Part shown: piece by piece, positions 7,085 through 11,645 of the stretch
How the letters are laid out: each line of letters opens with the position of its first letter
Numbering within the stretch: the stretch's first letter is position 1
Source of the DNA: Planctomycetota bacterium
GTDB lineage: Bacteria; Planctomycetota; Planctomycetia; Pirellulales; UBA1268
Direction: 5' to 3'
Length of the DNA: 11,645 nt
Assembly: GCA_003670825.1 (NCBI GenBank)
Contig: QWQL01000106.1
Coordinates: 1-11,645, forward strand
Made by a program: the position numbers and the translations under genes
The notes under the pieces: model-generated
Told to the model about the DNA's origin: nothing
The model's input: the letters and a program-made list of their open reading frames with translations, nothing else
The model's database searches: none

Positions 7085-7846
7085 ATGCCACGAGGAGACC
7101 GTCTCAAGGTCGAGCAGCGGATCGTCGGCTCGACCGTCACCTACCTGCATCACGGCATCGATGTGGGCGCTGGCACCGTCGTTCACGCCCGGCCCCACGA
7201 CTTCCGCAACCCGTTCGGTGGTGGTCGGGTGATCCACACGTCACTCACCGAATTTGCCAACGGCCGATCCGTCCGCCTGCGGAACGACCCGCCGGCTAGG
7301 TTTTCCCCCGACGAGGTCGCCGAGCGGGCCCTGGCGCACGTCGGTCGCGATGGCTACGACCTCGTGGTCGACAACTGCGAGCACTTTGCCACGTGGTGCG
7401 CGACGGGCTGCCGTGCCAGTCGCCAGGTCGACATCGTGATGGGGCGTGTGGCCGCGGCGGCGTCGCGGGCGGTGGCGGCCGTCTCGGCGCGGGCTGCCGT
7501 CGGGACCGCCGAGCGGGTCGTCGTTCGCACGGCCATCGGCACGAGCGTTCGCGTCGGCCTCAAGACCATGCTCCCGGCCGCGATCATCGGGGAGGCTGCG
7601 GCCCTGGTCGCCGAGTGGACTGCCCACCAGCGTGGGGCCAGCGAACAGGCGAGCCGCAAGGCGGGCGAGGCGGCCGGGCTGGCGGCCACGAGCCTCGCCT
7701 TCGCCGCCGGCGGTGTGGCGGCTGGGCCGGCCGGGATCGCGGCGGGGGCTCTGGCCGGTGCGACGATGTGGCTGGCCGGGTCGGCCACGGCTGCGGCGGC
7801 GACCGGTGCGGCCCGGCAGGTTGCGAAGCGGATCGCCCGTGCCTGA
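7085..7846 (+). CDS. LRAT-like (NlpC/P60-clan) domain protein with hydrophobic C-terminal half
   Basis: The protein has 253 residues. The N-terminal half resembles the lecithin:retinol acyltransferase domain, a circularly permuted papain-like fold that acts as a thiol acyltransferase or phospholipase. Visible features are GDRL (4-7) at the start of the domain, YLHHGIDVG (20-28) with predicted catalytic H22, the second His in VVHARP (H34), and DNCEHFATWC (96-105) with predicted nucleophile C98. Residues from about 115 to the end are Ala/Gly/Val-rich. They include hydrophobic stretches at about 155-178 and 197-240 that could insert in or lie on a membrane, and a basic tail (RQVAKRIARA). There is no signal peptide. 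ATG 7085 is chosen by its strong Shine-Dalgarno. It is divergent from pit and convergent with the sulfatase, so it is probably monocistronic. The substrate is unknown; a membrane phospholipid is a reasonable guess from the family. Confidence 0.85.
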   Translation: MPRGDRLKVEQRIVGSTVTYLHHGIDVGAGTVVHARPHDFRNPFGGGRVIHTSLTEFANGRSVRLRNDPPARFSPDEVAERALAHVGRDGYDLVVDNCEHFATWCATGCRASRQVDIVMGRVAAAASRAVAAVSARAAVGTAERVVVRTAIGTSVRVGLKTMLPAAIIGEAAALVAEWTAHQRGASEQASRKAGEAAGLAATSLAFAAGGVAAGPAGIAAGALAGATMWLAGSATAAAATGAARQVAKRIARA

Positions 7847-7905
7847 AACACCATCCGGCGACTTCCGCCAGCACGACCACCACGCGGCGGCCCTGGGATG
7901 GCTGC

Positions 7906-9789
7906 TCATGGGCCGGCGAGCCGGCGGCGGATCCGCTCGACGGTGCGGCGGGAATACTCCTCGTCCTTGCCGAGATCGAGTGCGGCGGCAGTAGGCCAGA
8001 GCGGCGCCGTGATCTCACCGAGGTCGTCGATCGCCACCAGCGCGGCGACGCGGATGTCAGGATTCATGGAGCCGATCTCGGCACCGAGTGCCGCGCGGGC
8101 GTCGTCCGTCGCCGTCGGCGTGCCGCACCGCAGCAGCCAGGTGGCGGCGGCGATGCGGACAGCCGGGTCGGTGTCGACAAGCCGCGGCACGAGCGCTGCG
8201 GCCGGATCGCCCCCCGCCCGCTTCGCGGCCCAGCCGGTGCCCGACACGGCCCACCAGCGGACGGCCGCGTCGTCGTTCGTGAGCCGGTCGGCGAAGACGT
8301 CGTCGTGGCAGCCCTCTGCGACGGCCCAGGCGGTGTCGAGAATCGCAGCGTAGCGTTCGTGGGCCCGGGTCTCGTCGCCCAGGTGAAAGATCGCCCATTC
8401 GCTACCGGCTTTTTTCGCCTCGGCGCGCAGGATCGGTTCGGGCAGGATGCCGGTGTCTTTCGTGCGCTGCATCCACGAGCGGACGGCATGCCGGAGCCGC
8501 TCGAGGTCGGCCCGGTGGGCGGGATCGGCCGCAAGGTCCGCGAGCTCGTCGGGATCGGCGACGACGTCGTAGAGTTCGTCGGCTGGCCGGGTAGTGCGGG
8601 AAAACCAGCCTGCCCCTGCCGGCAGGCCGCCGGCTGCGCGAACGGCACGCAGCTCGTTGGTGATCGCCACGCCGGTCGCGTAATCGGGGAGGTCGTCGCC
8701 ATCGAGCCAGGGGAGAAAGGTGCGGACGTATCGGAAGCGGGCATCGCGGGCGGAGCGGCCGAAGCCCGGGGGTGCGTCCATCCGGTCGCGGGCCGCGATC
8801 ACGACGTCGCGGGCCGTGGCACCGGCCCCGAGGAATGGCCGGCCCTCCATCCACTCCGGCCGTGCGACGTCGGCGAGGGCGAGCATCGTCGGCCCGAGAT
8901 CGAGCAGGCTCACGAGCTCGGCCGTCGCGCCGGCGGGCTCGCCGCCACCCGGGAGCCGCGCCCGCCCGCGCCACTTTTCCGGCACTTGTACGAGCATCGG
9001 GACTCGCAGCCCATGCTCGGTGAGCGACCGCTTGCCGTGCGGGATCCCCTCGCCATGGTCGCCCCAGAAGACCACGATCGTGTCGTCGGCCAGCCCGTCG
9101 GCGGCAAGCTCATCGAGGATTTTCCCCGCGTCGATGTCGAGGGCTGCTGCTAGTTCGAGTCGTTGGGCGAGCGCCCGGCGGATCACCGGCGTGTCGGGAT
9201 AGTATGGAGGCACCGTTACGTCGGCCCCTTCCCGCCGGGCCTCCGCCGGCAGCGCGCGGCGGACGGCCTCGGGCTTGTCGCCAAACAGGCCGCTCTCGTG
9301 CGTGACGCTCAGATTGAAGACGGCGAAGAAGGGCTGGTCGGGCAGCGGTCGCGTTCTCCAGTGCGCCGTGCGGTTGGACTGGTTCCAGCCCGCGTCGAAC
9401 GAGCCGGCGAGGTTGTAGTCAGTTTTCGAGTTGTTCGTGCACCAGTAGCCCGCCTCACGGAGCCGCTTGGGAAATCCCGAGATCTGCGGCGGCGGCGTGG
9501 CCTTGCACCGCATCGGCAGGCTGCCGAGCGTGGTCGGCATCACGCCGGTGATGATGGCACTGCGGGAAGGCGCGCAGACGGGCGCCGCCGAGAAGGCCGC
9601 GTCGTACCGCAGCCCCGCCGCGGCGAGCCCGTCGAGCCGGGGCGTGTGGGCCGCCCCGCCGTAACAGCCGAGGGTGCCGGCGGAGAGATCCTCCGCCGAG
9701 ATCCAGAGGATATTGGGGCGGTCGGCGGCCCAGCCAGTGGCTGCGGCAGCTGCGAGGACCCACCCGACGAGGGCTGGGATGAGCCGCAT
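7906..9789 (-). CDS. Secreted sulfatase with HEAT-like C-terminal extension
   Basis: The protein has 627 residues. It starts with a Sec signal peptide (MRLIPALVGWVLAAAAATGWAA, likely cut before DRPN). The alkaline-phosphatase-fold sulfatase domain follows: NILWISAEDLS with E33-D34 at the place of the usual Asp-Asp metal ligands, CAPSR (72-76) with C72 as the formylglycine precursor, VTHES near 162-166, GDHGEG (243-248) with D244/H245 as metal ligands, and K252. Residues of about 520-600 contain repeated 'AVRxxAxxxL' helices resembling HEAT repeats. It should hydrolyse an organic sulfate ester, such as a sulfated polysaccharide, outside the cytoplasm, after maturation by an FGE-type enzyme not in this window. 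ATG 9789 is chosen over in-frame ATG 9828 because of its Shine-Dalgarno and the signal peptide. It starts 5 bases after the stop of the metal ATPase. The natural substrate cannot be predicted. Confidence 0.93.
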   Translation of the reverse strand: MRLIPALVGWVLAAAAATGWAADRPNILWISAEDLSAGTLGCYGGAAHTPRLDGLAAAGLRYDAAFSAAPVCAPSRSAIITGVMPTTLGSLPMRCKATPPPQISGFPKRLREAGYWCTNNSKTDYNLAGSFDAGWNQSNRTAHWRTRPLPDQPFFAVFNLSVTHESGLFGDKPEAVRRALPAEARREGADVTVPPYYPDTPVIRRALAQRLELAAALDIDAGKILDELAADGLADDTIVVFWGDHGEGIPHGKRSLTEHGLRVPMLVQVPEKWRGRARLPGGGEPAGATAELVSLLDLGPTMLALADVARPEWMEGRPFLGAGATARDVVIAARDRMDAPPGFGRSARDARFRYVRTFLPWLDGDDLPDYATGVAITNELRAVRAAGGLPAGAGWFSRTTRPADELYDVVADPDELADLAADPAHRADLERLRHAVRSWMQRTKDTGILPEPILRAEAKKAGSEWAIFHLGDETRAHERYAAILDTAWAVAEGCHDDVFADRLTNDDAAVRWWAVSGTGWAAKRAGGDPAAALVPRLVDTDPAVRIAAATWLLRCGTPTATDDARAALGAEIGSMNPDIRVAALVAIDDLGEITAPLWPTAAALDLGKDEEYSRRTVERIRRRLAGP

Positions 9790-9794
9790 GGCGC

Positions 9795-9800
9795 TCACCT
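9795..9800 (-). promoter_or_regulatory. Shine-Dalgarno of the sulfatase, overlapping the ATPase stop codon
   Basis: The minus strand reads AGGTGA, 5 bases before ATG 9789. The last three bases are the TGA stop of the upstream ATPase. Ribosomes ending the ATPase therefore stop on the sulfatase initiation site, which predicts coupled translation from one transcript. Confidence 0.7.
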
Positions 9801-11633
9801 GTAGTCGGAGAGCGAGCCCGGATTCCACGACACCCGCAGGGCGTTGAGCACGGCCACCACGTCGATCGCCTCCTGCACGAGTGCTCCCGCCGCCGGCGGC
9901 AAAAGGCCAGCGGCGGCGAAGCCCATGCCCAGGAGACTCGCCGCCATACCGCCGACCGCGCTTTGCAGCGCGATCGACCGCAGCCGCGCGGCGATATGGA
10001 AAAGTTCATCAACCCGGGCCAGCGACGAATCCATCACCACGGCCCCCGCCGCCTCGCTCGTGACGTCGCTGGCGGTACCCATGGCCACACCCACCGTGGC
10101 CGCGGCCAGGGCCGGCGCGTCATTGATGCCGTCGCCCACGAACACGACCGGGGCCAGCTTCACCGCCTCCTCGACGAGCCGCAGCTTGCCCTCGGGCTGG
10201 ATGCCCGCGTGCACCTCGGTGATGCCGACCTTGTCGGCGAGCCATCTCACCTCGCTCTCCCGGTCGCCCGAGACGAGCATCACGCGGGTGAGCTTGTGGA
10301 CAGGGCCCAGGTGGCTGACGAACGACCGGCCGTCGGCCCGCGGCGCGTCGCGGAACCTGAGGAGTGCCGCGACGGTGCCGTCGACCACGAGAACGCATTC
10401 GAGCCCACCGGCGGCTGGCGGGAGCGAGGCGGCGCCGACCGGGTCGACGGCGGCACGTTTCTGCCGGCTTGTGATCGCGACCTCATGCAGGCCGTCGCCG
10501 CCGTCCAGGTTCCGCACGCGGCCGGTCAGCCCCTGCCCCGGCTTCTCGGCAAGTTCCTCGACCTCCATCAGCCGCAGGCCCTGCTCGGCGGCCGACGCGG
10601 TGATGGCCGCGGCGAGCGGGTGCTTCGAATAGGTCTCGAGGCTCGCGGCCAGGGCGAGCGCCTCGGCCGATCCGAGCGATCCGACGGTGAGCACCTCGGT
10701 GAGATGGGGCGTGCCATAGGTGAGCGTGCCGGTCTTGTCGAAGATCGCGGTGCGGCAGGTGTCGAGCCGTTCGAGGATGGCCGGGTCGCGGATCACGATC
10801 CCCCGCTTCGCGGCCAGCGACACGGCGCCGATGATCGCCACCGGGATCGCGATCAGCAGCGGACAGGGGGTGGCCACCACCAGCACCGCCAGGAACCGCG
10901 TGGGGGAACCGCTGAAGTACCAGGCGGCCGCGGCGATCGCGACCGCCAGCGGCGTATAGAAGGCGCCGAGGGCATCGGCCATCCGCCGCAGCCGCGGCCG
11001 CCGCTCCTCGCTGGTCCGCAACACTTCCATGATCTTCGAGTAGCGGCTGTCGCCAACGATCTTCTCCGTGCGAACCTCGAGCGCCGCCTCCCCGTTGATC
11101 GAGCCGGAGAGAACGGCAGAGCCGGGTGCCTTCGCCATGCGGTAGGGTTCGCCGGTCAGGTAGCTCTCGTCCATGGCGCCGCGGCCACTCACGACCGTGC
11201 CATCGACGGGACAGATCTCGTGGGGCAACACCACGATCACGTCGCCGACGGTGATCTCGCCGAGCGGCACGTCGGTCATCCCTGCGGTGGTCTTGCGATG
11301 GGCTAGCGTGGGCATGCGCCGCGCTAGGGCCGCGAGTACGTCGCCAGCCCGGCTCACCGCCCGGCTTTCGAGCGCCGCGCCCCCCGAAAGCATGAGCACC
11401 ACGAGCACACCGGCGAGATACTCACCCAACAGGACGCTGGTGACGATCGAGATGCCGGCCAGCAGGTCGGAGCCAAACGTGCCCGCGAAGAGCTTCGTGA
11501 GTAGGTCCCAGACGAGGGGCACGCCGCCGAGGACGAGCATCACGACCAGGGGAAGTTCGGCCAGCGTGAGGCTGCGGCCCGGAAACCACCGCTCTGGATC
11601 GAGCGGACCCAGCGACACCCTCTGCCCGCCCAT
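9795..11633 (-). CDS. Heavy-metal P-type ATPase, TPC-motif (P1B-5-like) type; N-terminus may lie beyond the window
   Basis: At least 612 residues form a P1B transition-metal exporting ATPase of the inner membrane. Motifs in order are DESYLTGEP (155-163, actuator), TPCP (255-258) in the metal-site helix, DKTGTLT (299-305) with phosphorylated D299, SKHPL (336-340, nucleotide domain), GDGINDAPA (500-508) and QEAID (587-591) in the last membrane segment. TPCP in place of CPC, together with QExxD, marks the P1B-5 group, which is linked to Ni/Fe export, and not the Cu or Zn/Cd groups. About six membrane segments are visible (near 27-45, 54-84, 222-242, 246-275, 557-578, 580-600). There is no N-terminal CxxC or His-rich metal-binding domain and no C-terminal hemerythrin domain. 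ATG 11633 lacks a clear ribosome-binding site and the frame is open to the window edge, so a longer protein is possible. Confidence 0.92.
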   Translation of the reverse strand: MGGQRVSLGPLDPERWFPGRSLTLAELPLVVMLVLGGVPLVWDLLTKLFAGTFGSDLLAGISIVTSVLLGEYLAGVLVVLMLSGGAALESRAVSRAGDVLAALARRMPTLAHRKTTAGMTDVPLGEITVGDVIVVLPHEICPVDGTVVSGRGAMDESYLTGEPYRMAKAPGSAVLSGSINGEAALEVRTEKIVGDSRYSKIMEVLRTSEERRPRLRRMADALGAFYTPLAVAIAAAAWYFSGSPTRFLAVLVVATPCPLLIAIPVAIIGAVSLAAKRGIVIRDPAILERLDTCRTAIFDKTGTLTYGTPHLTEVLTVGSLGSAEALALAASLETYSKHPLAAAITASAAEQGLRLMEVEELAEKPGQGLTGRVRNLDGGDGLHEVAITSRQKRAAVDPVGAASLPPAAGGLECVLVVDGTVAALLRFRDAPRADGRSFVSHLGPVHKLTRVMLVSGDRESEVRWLADKVGITEVHAGIQPEGKLRLVEEAVKLAPVVFVGDGINDAPALAAATVGVAMGTASDVTSEAAGAVVMDSSLARVDELFHIAARLRSIALQSAVGGMAASLLGMGFAAAGLLPPAAGALVQEAIDVVAVLNALRVSWNPGSLSDYR

Positions 11634-11645
11634 GCCCGACCAGGC

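Noticed and set aside
6929..7237. An N-terminal extension of pit with a Cys cluster (CENCVCDGDHC) that looks metal-binding
   Set aside because: It precedes the likely GTG start at 6928, has no similarity to PiT proteins and runs antisense through the start, Shine-Dalgarno and His motif of the LRAT-like gene.
7912..7925. GCCGGC-GA-GCCGGC repeat as a possible terminator between the LRAT-like gene and the sulfatase
   Set aside because: It lies inside the sulfatase coding end, the loop is only 2 bases, there is no T-run, and GC-rich repeats of this size are expected by chance.
7393..9153. A 586-residue plus-strand open frame spanning the LRAT-like gene end and the sulfatase
   Set aside because: It lies mostly antisense to the sulfatase and in another frame of the LRAT-like gene. 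The translation is Gly/Arg-rich without family signatures.
9963..11306. A 447-residue plus-strand open frame opposite the P-type ATPase
   Set aside because: The opposite strand carries all ATPase motifs in order. This frame is an antisense shadow.

Overview
The window is GC-rich and densely coded, with nine protein genes (two of them running off the window) and almost no free space. The style of the proteins suggests a planctomycete, probably of the Pirellulales type. The clues are a secreted sulfatase of the 'NILWIxxED' kind with a HEAT-like tail, a PQQ-type beta-propeller protein with the 'DWPQxxGPxRNG' start, and a hydrophobic C-terminal domain of a type I associate with planctomycete Ser/Thr kinases. 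This placement is inferred from protein style; no rRNA or marker gene is present.

Layout. 1-306 (+) is the membrane-spanning C-terminus of a protein that enters from the left. It overlaps by an ATGA junction with 303-1550 (+), a secreted beta-propeller protein. 1528-1986 (-) is cytidine deaminase (cdd), whose tail overlaps the propeller gene tail-to-tail. A short intergenic region with a good sigma70-like promoter separates cdd from the divergent run upp (2127-2762), deoA-type nucleoside phosphorylase (2793-4103) and a NupC/CNT nucleoside transporter (4132-5364). 5375-6928 (-) is a PitA-like phosphate transporter that meets nupC at a small hairpin containing both stop codons. 7085-7846 (+) is an LRAT-like (NlpC/P60-clan) protein with a very hydrophobic C-terminal half, preceded by a textbook Shine-Dalgarno. 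The last two genes are on the minus strand: a TPC-type (P1B-5) heavy-metal P-type ATPase (9795-11633, open at the right edge) and, downstream and translationally coupled to it, the sulfatase (7906-9789).

How they fit. cdd, upp, the phosphorylase and the transporter form a pyrimidine salvage module. Nucleosides are imported by the CNT carrier, (deoxy)cytidine is deaminated, the glycosidic bond is split by phosphate, and uracil is returned to UMP by Upp. The phosphorylase carries Met, not Lys, at position 108, which points to thymidine/deoxyuridine preference and leaves the route for uridine open. The phosphate carrier next door may be only a neighbour. The LRAT-like protein is the least explained gene. 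The ATPase-sulfatase pairing is unusual. No tRNA, rRNA, CRISPR array, insertion sequence or clear prophage signal was seen, and no stretch above 300 bases lacks a gene.
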